In this document: positions 50,564 to 59,411 of the stretch, piece after piece
Position numbering within the stretch: the first letter of the stretch is position 1
Layout of the letters: the number at the start of each line of letters is the position of its first letter
DNA from: Streptacidiphilus jiangxiensis
Lineage (GTDB): Bacteria > Actinomycetota > Actinomycetes > Streptomycetales > Streptomycetaceae
Reading direction: 5' to 3'
Assembly: GCF_900109465.1 (NCBI RefSeq)
Contig: NZ_FOAZ01000019.1
Span: 124,001 to 188,000, forward strand
DNA length: 64,000 bases
The notes under the pieces: generated by a model
What the model was told of the DNA's origin: nothing
The model's database searches: none
What the model saw: only the letters and a program-made list of their open reading frames with translations
Program-made: the position numbers and the translations under genes

Positions 50564-51433
50564 ATGACAACTCGGAAGTCGTCAATGCCGGGGGGCCCGA
50601 TGCTGCCGCTGCCGTACCAAGCCACCTGGACGTGTCGCCAGGAGTCCCGTACGAAGGTCGCGAAGACGACCGAGGGCGAGTTGCTGCACGCGGCGACGTA
50701 CACCTGTGTGATCACGCCCGGCGGTGCGACCACCGAATGGACGGTGGACGCCTGGATCAACACCCACCGGGAGTCGCCCTTCAAGCAGCTTGCCGGCTTC
50801 AGGGACAGTCTCCGACGTGCACGGTTCAAGCCGACGGCATCCCTTCTCGATGCCGTCGTGCCGCTCTTCCTCGACCTGCCCCTGGACTGGGACTGGCACC
50901 CGACCGCAGCGCATCCCACCGTCACGATCCCCGGGACCCCGTCGGCGGAGGTGCTGGCGGCGGTCCCCCTGCTGATGGCCGTGCGGGGCGAGATCGTCGT
51001 CCGGCTCAACGTCTGCCGGACGCTCAGCGTCGACCGGGTGACCGCCGTGCCGGCCAAGGCCGCAGTCGCCGCCAAGAACCCCCCGCTCGCGCTGCCACTC
51101 GACTGGGCCGCCGCACTCCAGGCCGGCCGTGCGCAGATCGACCACATGCTCAGCGCCGCCGACGTGGCCGACCACAAGGTCAACGCACCCATCGACCTCA
51201 ACGCCCACCTGCTCGAGCTCATGTGCAAGGCCGACGCGAAGGGGCTCGGCACGCTCCTGGGCCTCGGCCTCATCGATCCCTCCGGCCGCGGGGGGAACCC
51301 GTTCCGCGAGAGGGCCAACGGATACGCCCTGGAACCGGACCGCTCCGGGGACCTCAACGCCGCCTACAACCACCTGCGGTTCATCCTGTTCATGGAGTAC
51401 CTGGCTCTCCGCCAGATGTTCTACGCCGCCTGA
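50564..51433 (+). CDS. unrecognised protein
   Basis: This 289-residue soluble protein is without a family I know. The N-terminal ~110 residues are beta-rich with a W-x-C-x-QES start, then EWTVDAWINTHRESPFKQLAGF and DWDWHPTAAHP. The C-terminal half is helical, with LNAHLLELMCKADAKGLGTLLGLGLIDPSGRGG and a final tyrosine- and arginine-rich helix. No signal peptide is visible. ATG 50564 gives MTTRKSSMPGG; later ATGs at 50585 and 50600 are possible. It is convergent with the sigma-factor gene, with a shared terminator between. Codon use is typical for the genome. Confidence 0.6.
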   Translation: MTTRKSSMPGGPMLPLPYQATWTCRQESRTKVAKTTEGELLHAATYTCVITPGGATTEWTVDAWINTHRESPFKQLAGFRDSLRRARFKPTASLLDAVVPLFLDLPLDWDWHPTAAHPTVTIPGTPSAEVLAAVPLLMAVRGEIVVRLNVCRTLSVDRVTAVPAKAAVAAKNPPLALPLDWAAALQAGRAQIDHMLSAADVADHKVNAPIDLNAHLLELMCKADAKGLGTLLGLGLIDPSGRGGNPFRERANGYALEPDRSGDLNAAYNHLRFILFMEYLALRQMFYAA

Positions 51434-51440
51434 ACGTCCC

Positions 51441-51469
51441 TGCCGGGTGCCGACCGGGGGCACCCGGCA
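51441..51469. terminator. bidirectional hairpin between convergent genes
   Basis: TGCCGGGTGCC (51441-51451) and GGCACCCGGCA (51459-51469) form a perfect 11-bp stem around GACCGGG, 8 bp after one stop codon and 9 bp before the other. Confidence 0.78.
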
Positions 51470-51477
51470 ACAACGGC

Positions 51478-52863
51478 TCAGTCGAGGTAGCCACGCAGTT
51501 GGTCGGCGAAGGCGTGGTCGCGGAGCTTGTTCAGGGTCTTGGACTCGATCTGCCGGATGCGCTCGCGGGTCACCCCGAAGAGGCGGCCGATCTCCTCCAG
51601 CGTGCGCGGCCGGCCGTCGATCAGGCCGTAGCGCAGTTGCACGACCTTGCGCTCCCGCTCCCCCAGCGTGCTGAGCACCGCCTCCAGGTGCTCGCGCAGC
51701 AGCAGGAACGCGGCCGACTCGACCGGGGAGGCCGCGTCGCCGTCCTCGATCAGGTCCCCGAGGGCGACGTCCTCCTCCTCGCCGACGGGCGCGTGCAGGG
51801 AGACGGGCTCCTGGGCCAGCCGCAGCACCTCGCTGACGCGCTCCTCGGCCAGCTCCAGCACCGCCGCGACCTCCGCGGTGGTGGGCTCCATGCCGCGCTC
51901 CTGGAGCAGCTGCCGCTGCACCCGGACCACCCGGTTGATCAGCTCCACCACGTGCACCGGCACCCGGATGGTGCGGGCCTGGTCGGCCAGCGCCCGGCTC
52001 ATCGCCTGCCGGATCCACCACGTCGCGTAGGTGGAGAACTTGTAGCCGCGGGTGTAGTCGAACTTCTCCACCGCGCGGATCAGCCCGAGGTTGCCCTCCT
52101 GGACCAGGTCCAGCATGGTCAGCCCGCGCCCGACGTAGCGCTTGGCGACGGAGACCACCAGCCGCAGGTTCGCCTCGACCAGGCGCCGCTTGGCGATCCG
52201 CCCGCGCACGATCAGCAGGTCCAGGTCGTCGGCGAGCCGGTCGTCGACCCCCTCCAGATGGAGGGTCAGGTACTCCTCGGCGAACAGCCCGGCCTCGACG
52301 CTGCGCGCCAGCTCGACCTCGTCGGCGGCGGTCAGCAGCGGGATCCGGCCGATCTCGCGCAGGTACTGGCGGAACAGGTCCGCGGCGGGGCCGCCGGAGT
52401 CGTCCAGGGCCGGCTGTGGCTCGTCCTCGACCGTGCGCAGCTCTTCGGCGGTCGGCTCGGCGGCGGGTCCGGTCGGCGGCTGCTGTGGCGGGTCGGACGG
52501 CGCGGACGGGTCGGACGGCGCGGACGGTGCGGTCGGTGCGGTCGGTGCGGTGTCGTCCGCGGGCCCGCGCGGGACGGGCACGGTCGGGGCGAGGGAGACG
52601 GGCGCAGGTACGTCGAGGGTCGATGGGTACACGGCCGTGGCGGCAAGTTCCACGTCCATCCCTTCCGGCGCCGGAGGACGCCCCGGTGACGGGGCCGACG
52701 CCTGCTCGGGAGCGGCTACGGGGGCACGCGGCAGCGGGACGTGGGGAGGGTTCTCGTCACCCCGCGTCCGGGAAGCCTGGGGCGCGGCGCCGCCCGGATC
52801 GGCAGGCCGCGGCTGAGAGGAGTGAGGCACCGAGAACCAGTGTGGGGCAGTCCGGGGGCGCAC
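51478..52863 (-). CDS. primary-type RNA polymerase sigma factor (SigA/Hrd-like)
   Basis: This sigma-70 factor is of group 1/2. Region 1.2 is [25 protein letters not shown] (shown in part). Region 2 contains [38 protein letters not shown] and [18 protein letters not shown] (in part), the -10 recognition helix. Region 3 follows, and region 4.2 is [20 protein letters not shown], the -35 reader. The N-terminal ~120 residues are Pro/Ala/Ser-rich and repetitive ([13 protein letters not shown]). The start is uncertain: GTG 52863, GTG 52830 or ATG 52659. It sits directly downstream of dnaG, recalling the dnaG-rpoD linkage of many bacteria. The length suits an Hrd-type factor, but I cannot say which one. 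Confidence 0.85.
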   Translation of the reverse strand: MRPRTAPHWFSVPHSSQPRPADPGGAAPQASRTRGDENPPHVPLPRAPVAAPEQASAPSPGRPPAPEGMDVELAATAVYPSTLDVPAPVSLAPTVPVPRGPADDTAPTAPTAPSAPSDPSAPSDPPQQPPTGPAAEPTAEELRTVEDEPQPALDDSGGPAADLFRQYLREIGRIPLLTAADEVELARSVEAGLFAEEYLTLHLEGVDDRLADDLDLLIVRGRIAKRRLVEANLRLVVSVAKRYVGRGLTMLDLVQEGNLGLIRAVEKFDYTRGYKFSTYATWWIRQAMSRALADQARTIRVPVHVVELINRVVRVQRQLLQERGMEPTTAEVAAVLELAEERVSEVLRLAQEPVSLHAPVGEEEDVALGDLIEDGDAASPVESAAFLLLREHLEAVLSTLGERERKVVQLRYGLIDGRPRTLEEIGRLFGVTRERIRQIESKTLNKLRDHAFADQLRGYLD

Positions 52864-52926
52864 GCAGAGACCCGTGCGGAGAGTTTCTGTGAAGGACCGA
52901 TCACCGAGGGTGAGGTCGACGCACCG

Positions 52927-54843
52927 TCAGAGTGCCGCAGCCCCACGGGAGCGCAGCTCCCCCTCGTACTGCTGCAGGCCCCACAGCTCCCGCTGGATCG
53001 CCTCCGTCTGCTCGGCCGGGGCGTTCGCGCCGAGCCGCTGGAGCTGGACGCGGCAGGCCGCCACCCGCCGGGCCACCGCCTGGATCCGCAACTTGACCAG
53101 GAACTCCCCCGCGTAGACGGCGTCCGGGGCGCGCCGGGTCCGGACCGGCTCGACGGCCAGCTCGGTGACCAGGCCGCGCACGGCGTCGTCCGGGGCGACC
53201 TCGCGCAGCACGTCGACCCAGATGTCGGCGGCCTGCGCGCCCGCGGTGACGCCGCCGCCCGCGGTGATCGCCTCGCGCACCGCCGCATAGGGCGGCGTCA
53301 TGAACTCGTCCGGGGCGAAGGCGTCCAGGATCGGCGAGACCAGCGCGGGGAACTGCACGGCCAGCTTCAGCAGTTCGCGCTCCACGAACTGCTGCGGGTT
53401 GCGCGCGTCCAGCCGGTACGCCGGGCGGGCGGGCGCGGCCGGCGGCGGGGCCTGTCCGGGCCGCAGCGGCTGTCCGGGGCGCAGGTTCCCGCGTCCCTCG
53501 CGGCGCTCGGCGGCCCACTGCGCCACCTGCTGCACCCGGCGCACGACGAACCGCTCGTCGAGGATGCCGAGCATGCCGGCCAGCTGCACGGCGTACTCGT
53601 GCCGGATCGAGCCGTCCTTGATCTGCGCGACGATCGGCGCGCAGGCGTCCAGCGCGGCGGCGCGGCCCTCGGCGGTGTCGAGGTTGTGCCGGGCCACGGT
53701 GGAGCGGATCGCGAACTCGAACAGCGGCGAGGCCCGGTCGATGAGGTTGCGCACCGCCTCGTCGCCCTCGCCGATCCGCAGCTCGCACGGGTCCATGCCG
53801 CCGGGCGAGACGGCGATGAGGGTCTGCGCGGCGAACTTCTGGTCGTCCTCGAAGGCGCGCAGCGCGGCCTTCTGCCCGGCGGCGTCGCCGTCGAAGGTGA
53901 AGACGACCTTGGCGTCGCTGCCGTTGGTGTCCAGCAGCAGCCGGCGCAGGATCTTGATGTGGTCCTCGCCGAAGGCGGTGCCGCAGGTCGCCACGGCGGA
54001 CGGAATGCCCGCGAGGTGACAGGCCATCACGTCGGTGTAGCCCTCGACGACGACGGCCCGGCCGGACTTGGCGATCTCCTTCTTGGCCAGCTCCACCCCG
54101 TACAACACGTGGGACTTCTTGTAGAGCGGCGTCTCGGGGGTGTTCAGGTACTTCGGCCCGTTGTCGTCCTCGCGCAGACGCCGCGCGCCGAAGCCGACGA
54201 CCTCGCCGGTCAGGTCCCGGATCGGCCACACCAGCCGCGCCCGGAACCGGTCCATCGGGCCGCGCCGGCCCTCGGAGCAGATGCCGGAGGTCAGCAGCTC
54301 CTTGTCGGTGTAGCCCTTGCCGCGCAGCACGCGGGTGAGGTTCTCGAACCCGGCGGGCGCGTAGCCCACGCCGAAGTGCGCCGCGGCCTCGCGCTCGAAC
54401 CCGCGCTCCTTGAGGAAGCGCCGCCCGATCTCGGCCTCCGGACTGTTCAGCTGCTCCTGGAACCAGGCCGAGGCGAGACGGTTGATCTCCAGCAGCCGGG
54501 TGCGCTCGCCCTGCTGGCGCCCGGGGACGTAGGAGCCGCCCTCGTACCGCAGCGTGATGCCGACCTGCGGCGCGAGGCGCTCGACCGCCTCGACGAAGGA
54601 GAGGTGCTCGATCTTCATCACGAAGCCGAGCGTGTCGCCGCTCTCCTGGCAGCCGAAGCAGTTGTAGACGCCCTTGGAGGGGTTCACGTAGAACGACGCG
54701 GACTTCTCGTCGTGGAACGGGCACAGCCCCTTGAGCTGCCCGCCACCACCGTTGGCGAGCTGGACGTAGTCCCCGACCACGGCATCGATCCGCAGCGCGG
54801 CTTTCACCGCCTGCACATCTTCATCCCTGATCCGTCCCGCCAC
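52927..54843 (-). CDS. dnaG: DNA primase
   Basis: This 638-residue primase has an N-terminal zinc ribbon with C41, H44, C62 and C65 (LCPFHDEKSASFY to NCFGCQESGD). The RNA-polymerase core contains LERLAPQVG-type helix VERLAPQVGITLRYEG, and the Toprim domain contains AVVVEGYTDVMAC and VFTFDGDAAGQKAALR. The C-terminal DnaB-interacting region begins at about residue 480 after a Pro/Gly-rich linker (RPGQPLRPGQAPPPAAPARP). It makes RNA primers for replication. The start is GTG at 54841-54843. It is followed by the sigma gene and preceded by a copy of the palindromic repeat. Confidence 0.95.
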   Translation of the reverse strand: MAGRIRDEDVQAVKAALRIDAVVGDYVQLANGGGGQLKGLCPFHDEKSASFYVNPSKGVYNCFGCQESGDTLGFVMKIEHLSFVEAVERLAPQVGITLRYEGGSYVPGRQQGERTRLLEINRLASAWFQEQLNSPEAEIGRRFLKERGFEREAAAHFGVGYAPAGFENLTRVLRGKGYTDKELLTSGICSEGRRGPMDRFRARLVWPIRDLTGEVVGFGARRLREDDNGPKYLNTPETPLYKKSHVLYGVELAKKEIAKSGRAVVVEGYTDVMACHLAGIPSAVATCGTAFGEDHIKILRRLLLDTNGSDAKVVFTFDGDAAGQKAALRAFEDDQKFAAQTLIAVSPGGMDPCELRIGEGDEAVRNLIDRASPLFEFAIRSTVARHNLDTAEGRAAALDACAPIVAQIKDGSIRHEYAVQLAGMLGILDERFVVRRVQQVAQWAAERREGRGNLRPGQPLRPGQAPPPAAPARPAYRLDARNPQQFVERELLKLAVQFPALVSPILDAFAPDEFMTPPYAAVREAITAGGGVTAGAQAADIWVDVLREVAPDDAVRGLVTELAVEPVRTRRAPDAVYAGEFLVKLRIQAVARRVAACRVQLQRLGANAPAEQTEAIQRELWGLQQYEGELRSRGAAAL

Positions 54844-54872
54844 GCATGAAGTCTACGGCTCGTCGCACTCCC

Positions 54873-54978
54873 CAGGGGCGCGAGGAGCTGCGCGAGGAAC
54901 CCACCCCCCGCGGATGGCCCTGTCCGCTTAGGATCCCAAGGCCCGCGGTGGCTTGTCGCGCGGTTCCCCGCGCCCCTG
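54873..54978. repeat. palindromic intergenic repeat, copy 4
   Basis: Arms CAGGGGCGCG (54873-54882) and CGCGCCCCTG (54969-54978) enclose GAGCTGCGCGAGGAACCCAC and GCGGATGGCCCTG, like the other long copies. It lies between the end of the FAD reductase gene and the start of dnaG, 30 bp from the dnaG start, so it may affect the dnaG leader. Confidence 0.78.
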
Positions 54979-54982
54979 ATGG

Positions 54983-56248
54983 CTAGGCGAGCGTTTCCAG
55001 CGGCACCGTGGGATCTCCCAGGCGGTCCGGGTCGATCGCCGCTCCGGAGCGCACCAGCGCCTGGATCGGGTCCGTGACGTCCCACACGTTCACGTTCATG
55101 CCGGCCACCACGCGGCCCTCCGCGGTCTGCCAGAACGCGAGGAACTCGCGCTTGCCGACGTCGCCGCGGACGACCACCCGCTCGTAGCCGCCCGGTGCGA
55201 CGAAGCCCGAGTACTCCATGCCGAGGTCGTACTGGTCGGTGAAGAAGTACGGGACCCGGTCGTGGACGACCTCCTGGCCCAGCATGGACTTCGCCGCGGC
55301 CGGGCCGCCGTTCAGCGCGTTGGCCCAGTGCTCGACGCGCAGGCGCCGGCCGAAGAGCGGGTTGAACGCGCAGGCGACGTCCCCGGCCGCGAAGACGTCG
55401 GGGTCGGACGTGCGCAGCGCCGCATCCACCGCGATGCCGCCGCCCTCCTCGCGGGTGGCCAGTTCCAGGCCGGACGCCTCGGCGAGAGCCGTCTGCGGGA
55501 CGGCGCCGACGCCGATGAGAACCGCGTGGGCGGGGTGCTCCTGGCCGTCGCTGGTGTGGGCGGCCAGCACCATGCCGTCGCGGCCCTCGATCTCGGTGAC
55601 CGTCGCGCCGAAGTGGAACTTCACGCCGTGGTCCTGGTGCAGCCGGGCGAAGAACTCGCCGAGCTCGGGGCCGAGGGCCACCTGCAGCGGCGTGCTCATC
55701 GGCTCGACGATCGTCACCTCCGCGCCGTAGCCGCGGGCCGCGGCGGCGACCTCCAGGCCGATCCAGCCGGCGCCGACGATGACCAGGGTGCCGTTCTCCC
55801 GGCCGAGCGTCTGCAGGGTGGCGCGCAGCCGCTCGGAGTCGGCCAGGCGGCGCAGGTAGTGGACGCCGCCGAGGCCGACGCCGGGGATGTCGAGGGCGCG
55901 CGGCGCGGAGCCCGTGGCCAGCAGCAGCTTGTCGTAGCCGAGGACGTCGCCGTCGCCGCCCAGGCGCAGCTCCCGCGTCGCGCGGTCGATCGCGACGACC
56001 GGCTGGCCGAGGTGCAGTTCGACGTCGTGCGCCGCGTACCAGGCGGAGTCGTGGACGAAGACCTCGGCGCGCTCGCTGGATCCGTTCAGGTAGCCCTTGG
56101 AGAGAGGGGGCCGCTCGTAGGGGTGGTCGCGCTCCTCGCCGAGCAGTATCACGCGACCGCTGAAGCCCTCCGCCCGCAGCGTCTCCGCTGCCTTCGCGCC
56201 GGCCAGTCCGCCTCCGACGATCGCCATCGTCGCGTGCGCGCCCACCAT
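54983..56248 (-). CDS. FAD-dependent NAD(P)H:ferredoxin-type reductase
   Basis: This 421-residue flavoprotein has two dinucleotide folds. FAD binding is at the N-terminus (AIVGGGLAGAKAAETLRAEGF) and at DPDVFAAGDVACAFNPLFG. NAD(P)H binding is at TLVIVGAGWIGLEVAAAARGYGAEV (shown in part). PPLSKGYLNG and the C-terminal reductase_C domain place it with putidaredoxin/rubredoxin/ferredoxin reductases that feed P450 or Rieske oxygenases. No ferredoxin or P450 gene is adjacent, so the electron partner is elsewhere. It starts with ATG 56248 in the actual reading MVGAHATMAIVGG; a second ATG seven codons in is possible. Confidence 0.9.
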   Translation of the reverse strand: MVGAHATMAIVGGGLAGAKAAETLRAEGFSGRVILLGEERDHPYERPPLSKGYLNGSSERAEVFVHDSAWYAAHDVELHLGQPVVAIDRATRELRLGGDGDVLGYDKLLLATGSAPRALDIPGVGLGGVHYLRRLADSERLRATLQTLGRENGTLVIVGAGWIGLEVAAAARGYGAEVTIVEPMSTPLQVALGPELGEFFARLHQDHGVKFHFGATVTEIEGRDGMVLAAHTSDGQEHPAHAVLIGVGAVPQTALAEASGLELATREEGGGIAVDAALRTSDPDVFAAGDVACAFNPLFGRRLRVEHWANALNGGPAAAKSMLGQEVVHDRVPYFFTDQYDLGMEYSGFVAPGGYERVVVRGDVGKREFLAFWQTAEGRVVAGMNVNVWDVTDPIQALVRSGAAIDPDRLGDPTVPLETLA

Positions 56249-56355
56249 GTCCGTCTGCCTCCGTGGATCGCCTCGGTGGTTGTCAGGTGTCGCAGTGAGC
56301 CTCCCGCATGCTCACCCGCAGGTGAAGAGGGCGTCACTGATCATTCGTCAAGATC

Positions 56356-57624
56356 TCATGGGGACTTGGTGAGCACACGGTGCCTGGCCAGCGCGGATGC
56401 GTCGGTCAGTGTGGCGATCTGGTCGATCACCGCGCGCAGCCGCCCGGCCTCGTCCACCGCCTCCTCGTAGCGGCTGCGGAAGACCGGGTCCAGGCCCTCG
56501 GGTGCCATCCGGCCCAGGGCCTCGGCCAGCTCGCCGATGACGACGCGCTGCCGGCGCCGCAGCTGCTCCTGGTCCTCGCGCTGCATGACGTACCGGTCGG
56601 CGACGGCCTTCAGCACCGCGCACTCGAGGCGGACCTCACGCGGGACGATCAGGTCGGCACGGTAGCGGGTCAGCGGGCCGTCGCCGAAGGCGGCCCGGGT
56701 GGCCGTCTCGGCGGAGGTGCAGAACCGGCCGATCAGCTGGCTGGTGGTGTCCTTGAGCCGGGCCTGGTCGCGGGCGGAGCCGTCGTAGCGGTGCGGCCAC
56801 CACTCCTCCGTGCGCAGCCGGTCGAGGGCCTCCGCGAACTCCTCCGGCTCGGCGTTGGGCGCGTAGCGGGCCGCCACCTGGTACAGCTCGGCGCGCTCGG
56901 CCGCCGAGCCGAGCGCGGCCGGGCGGATGTGGCCGGCGTGCAGGCCGTCCTCGACGTCGTGGACGGAGTAGGCGACGTCGTCCGACCAGTCCATCACCTG
57001 CGCCTCGAAACAGCGCCGATGGCCGGGCGCGCCCTGCCGCAGCCAGGTGAAGACCGGCAGGTCGTCGGCGTAGACGCCGAACTTGTGCGGCAGCTCCGGG
57101 TGCTGCCCGCGCGCCCACGGGTACTTCGTGGCGGCGTCGAGCGTGGCCCGGGTGAGGTTCAGGCCGACGCTGACCGGGTGGCCGTCGTCCTCGGGGTGCG
57201 GGACGAACCGCTTGGGCTCCAGCCGGGTCAGGATGCGCAGCGACTGGGCGTTGCCCTCGAAGCCGCCGCACGCCGCGGCGGCCTTGTCGAGCGCCTCCTC
57301 GCCGTTGTGCCCGAACGGCGGGTGGCCGATGTCGTGCGCCAGGCAGGCGGTCTCGACGAGATCGGGATCGCAGCCGAAGGCGGCGCCGAGCTCCCGGCCC
57401 ACCTGGGCGCACTCCAGGGAGTGGGTGAGCCGGGTGCGCGGGAAGTCGCTCTCCAGCGGCGCGACGACCTGGGTCGTGCCGGCGAGCCGCCGCAGCGCGG
57501 CGGAGTGCAGGACGCGCGCGCGGTCGCGCTGGAACGCGGTGCGGCCGGGGCGCTTGTCCGGCTCCTCCACCCAACGCGCCTGCGCGGCGGGACTGTAGCT
57601 GGTGACCTGCGCGGTTTCGTCCAT
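56356..57624 (-). CDS. dgt: deoxyguanosinetriphosphate triphosphohydrolase-like protein
   Basis: This 422-residue HD-domain enzyme hydrolyses dNTPs to nucleoside and triphosphate. The metal set is in [17 protein letters not shown] (His), [19 protein letters not shown] (His-Asp) and [18 protein letters not shown] (Asp). [20 protein letters not shown] at the start is the usual N-terminal block. The linkage dgt-(reductase)-dnaG-sigma is common in actinobacteria and suits a role in balancing dNTP pools during replication. ATG 57624 gives [14 protein letters not shown]; a longer form from 57657 is less likely. Confidence 0.93.
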   Translation of the reverse strand: MDETAQVTSYSPAAQARWVEEPDKRPGRTAFQRDRARVLHSAALRRLAGTTQVVAPLESDFPRTRLTHSLECAQVGRELGAAFGCDPDLVETACLAHDIGHPPFGHNGEEALDKAAAACGGFEGNAQSLRILTRLEPKRFVPHPEDDGHPVSVGLNLTRATLDAATKYPWARGQHPELPHKFGVYADDLPVFTWLRQGAPGHRRCFEAQVMDWSDDVAYSVHDVEDGLHAGHIRPAALGSAAERAELYQVAARYAPNAEPEEFAEALDRLRTEEWWPHRYDGSARDQARLKDTTSQLIGRFCTSAETATRAAFGDGPLTRYRADLIVPREVRLECAVLKAVADRYVMQREDQEQLRRRQRVVIGELAEALGRMAPEGLDPVFRSRYEEAVDEAGRLRAVIDQIATLTDASALARHRVLTKSP

Positions 57625-57705
57625 CCCCAGCACGGTAACGCGTACGACCGACAGCACGGGTCAGACTCGCAGATCAGGCGCGGACCGGCGGCCGACGGGC
57701 CTGGC

Positions 57706-58098
57706 TCAGGACGCGCGTCGGGCCCGGCGGGAGTCCTGAGCCAGGCCCGGGGCGAGCAGGCGCCGCCAGCGCGGGAGCTCGGTGAAGCAGGTCAGCACGG
57801 CGAGGCCGGTGACGACGACGGCGAGCCAGGGCCAGAACAGCAGCCAGGCCGCGGCCACGCCACCACCCAGCTCGGCGAGGACCATGACGATGGTCACCCA
57901 GCCCGGTACGGCGATGTTCGTCCCCGGCTTGTCGCCCGGCGTCTGGAAGATCGCCGGGACGCCGATCAGCAGCACGTCCACGCCGATGGCGGCGAGGACC
58001 GAGTGGTCCCACAGGGCGATCGGCAGGCCGATCCAGCCCACCAGCTCCAGCCCGGCCCGCAGCGCGGTGGCGTACCAGGGCTCCTTGTACGGCTCCAT
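57706..58098 (-). CDS. small membrane protein, unknown
   Basis: This 130-residue protein has four predicted transmembrane helices: YATALRAGLELVGWIGLPIALW, LAAIGVDVLLIGVPAIF, WVTIVMVLAELGGGVAAAWLL and PWLAVVVTGLAVLTCF (each slightly shortened). It ends in an Arg-rich cytoplasmic tail (ELPRWRRLLAPGLAQDSRRA). I recognise no family. ATG 58098 follows a G-rich GGGGGAGCC ribosome-binding site. It is 81 bp upstream of dgt on the same strand, so co-transcription is possible. Confidence 0.6.
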   Translation of the reverse strand: MEPYKEPWYATALRAGLELVGWIGLPIALWDHSVLAAIGVDVLLIGVPAIFQTPGDKPGTNIAVPGWVTIVMVLAELGGGVAAAWLLFWPWLAVVVTGLAVLTCFTELPRWRRLLAPGLAQDSRRARRAS

Positions 58099-58163
58099 CG
58101 TGGCTCCCCCTCCGACGATCGCGGAGGAAGCGTAGCGCCCAACCAGCCGTGGCGGGCCGGACT

Positions 58164-59252
58164 TCACTGACTCGGCGAGCCCGAGGGGGAAGCGGCCTCG
58201 GAGGCGGAGGCGGAGGCGGACGCCGACGGGGTGCCGGCCGCGACCGCCTGGCCGTACAGCGCCTGGATCCGGTCGCCGAAGTACACCGAGTAGGAGACGT
58301 CGTCGGTGTCGCCGCCCTCCTGGTACCCGCCTATGACGCCGACCAGGGTGCCGAGGCCGGTGTGCGGGTCGATGCCCTGCAGCACCGGGCCGCCGCTGGC
58401 ACCGTCGGTGAAGCCGGTGCAGTCGAACTCGGACTGCGTCGTGCTGTAGGCGGTCAGCTTGTTCAGGCAGGAGATCGGCCGGTCCGTGCCGCTCGGATAG
58501 CCGATGACGCCGACCATCGCCGGGCGGTCGGCGCCGAAGGCGATCCGCTCCGCGCCGACCTCGTTCTCGATCCTGGCGTTCGGGTCGCCGTCCTTGTGCA
58601 CGACGAGGAAGGCGACGTCGGAGTCCTGGTCGCTGTTGGCGGCCCAGTGCGGGTCGATCAGGATCGCGGTGGAGCGCCACAGCCCGAACGGGTACTGCCC
58701 GTCGTGGTAGCCGGGCGCGAAGACCAGCGCGGTCGGGTTGGGCGAGCCCTGCGCGGGGTCGCTCAGGCAGTGCGCCGCGGTCGCGACGACGTCGCCGCCG
58801 GGCGAGTGCACCACGCTGGCGGTGCAGAAGTGGTGGCTGTAGGAGGCGTCGTCGGGGTAGAAGAGGGCCCCCACGGCCGGCAGCCCGTCGAACGGCGTGC
58901 TGTGCCCGTCGGGCGAGGCCTGCGCCCCCGCGAGGGACGCGGGCACGTGCGCGGCGGGGCCCGGCAGGGCCGGCACGGCCCGACGGGTGTCGGTGGGGGC
59001 GAGCGCCTGCGCGTCCTCGCCGCGCGATCCCGACCCGATCCCCCCGCGCACCAGCACCAGCACGAAGCAGACGGCGAAGGCCAGCACGCCGAGCGCCCGG
59101 GAGGCGCTGCGCAGCTGGGCTCGGGTCAATGGGCCGGGGATAGGTCGCACCCGGCCGATGATAGGCAGCCGGGCCCGGGTGCTGTCGAGAGCGCGGACGC
59201 AGGTGGCTTCGCGTGTCGTGTCGGTCACACCACCGCCCTGGCTGTCGCTCAC
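58164..59252 (-). CDS. membrane-anchored trypsin-like serine protease
   Basis: This 362-residue S1-fold protease has a transmembrane anchor at ~52-70 (ALGVLAFAVCFVLVLVRGG) after a basic cytoplasmic tail. The catalytic residues are His in VVATAAHCLSDP, Asp in QDSDVAFLVVH and Ser in GFTDGASGGPVLQ. Cys pairs (HFC...AAHC and SCLNK...FDC) suit the usual disulfides. The C-terminus is a Ser/Ala-rich tail (PSASASASASEAASPSG). It resembles V8/glutamyl-endopeptidase-like or general secreted proteases of actinobacteria. It is divergent from the esterase gene. Confidence 0.85.
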   Translation of the reverse strand: MSDSQGGGVTDTTREATCVRALDSTRARLPIIGRVRPIPGPLTRAQLRSASRALGVLAFAVCFVLVLVRGGIGSGSRGEDAQALAPTDTRRAVPALPGPAAHVPASLAGAQASPDGHSTPFDGLPAVGALFYPDDASYSHHFCTASVVHSPGGDVVATAAHCLSDPAQGSPNPTALVFAPGYHDGQYPFGLWRSTAILIDPHWAANSDQDSDVAFLVVHKDGDPNARIENEVGAERIAFGADRPAMVGVIGYPSGTDRPISCLNKLTAYSTTQSEFDCTGFTDGASGGPVLQGIDPHTGLGTLVGVIGGYQEGGDTDDVSYSVYFGDRIQALYGQAVAAGTPSASASASASEAASPSGSPSQ

Positions 59253-59411
59253 AAGGCCACAGGATGCCTCACCCGTGCGACAGTTCTGTCACGAACCGCC
59301 CGGAACGGACAGGTAAGAGCCTTTCGCTCACCCGGCGCGGCTAACGTGCACGAGGGCTCCCGGGCACGGAGCCCTCCGAAGTCTGTCCAGCAGCGAGAGA
59401 GAAACGGGACT

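Noticed and set aside
52741-54849. 702-codon plus-strand frame opposite dnaG
   Set aside because: It is antisense to dnaG and has no recognisable motif.
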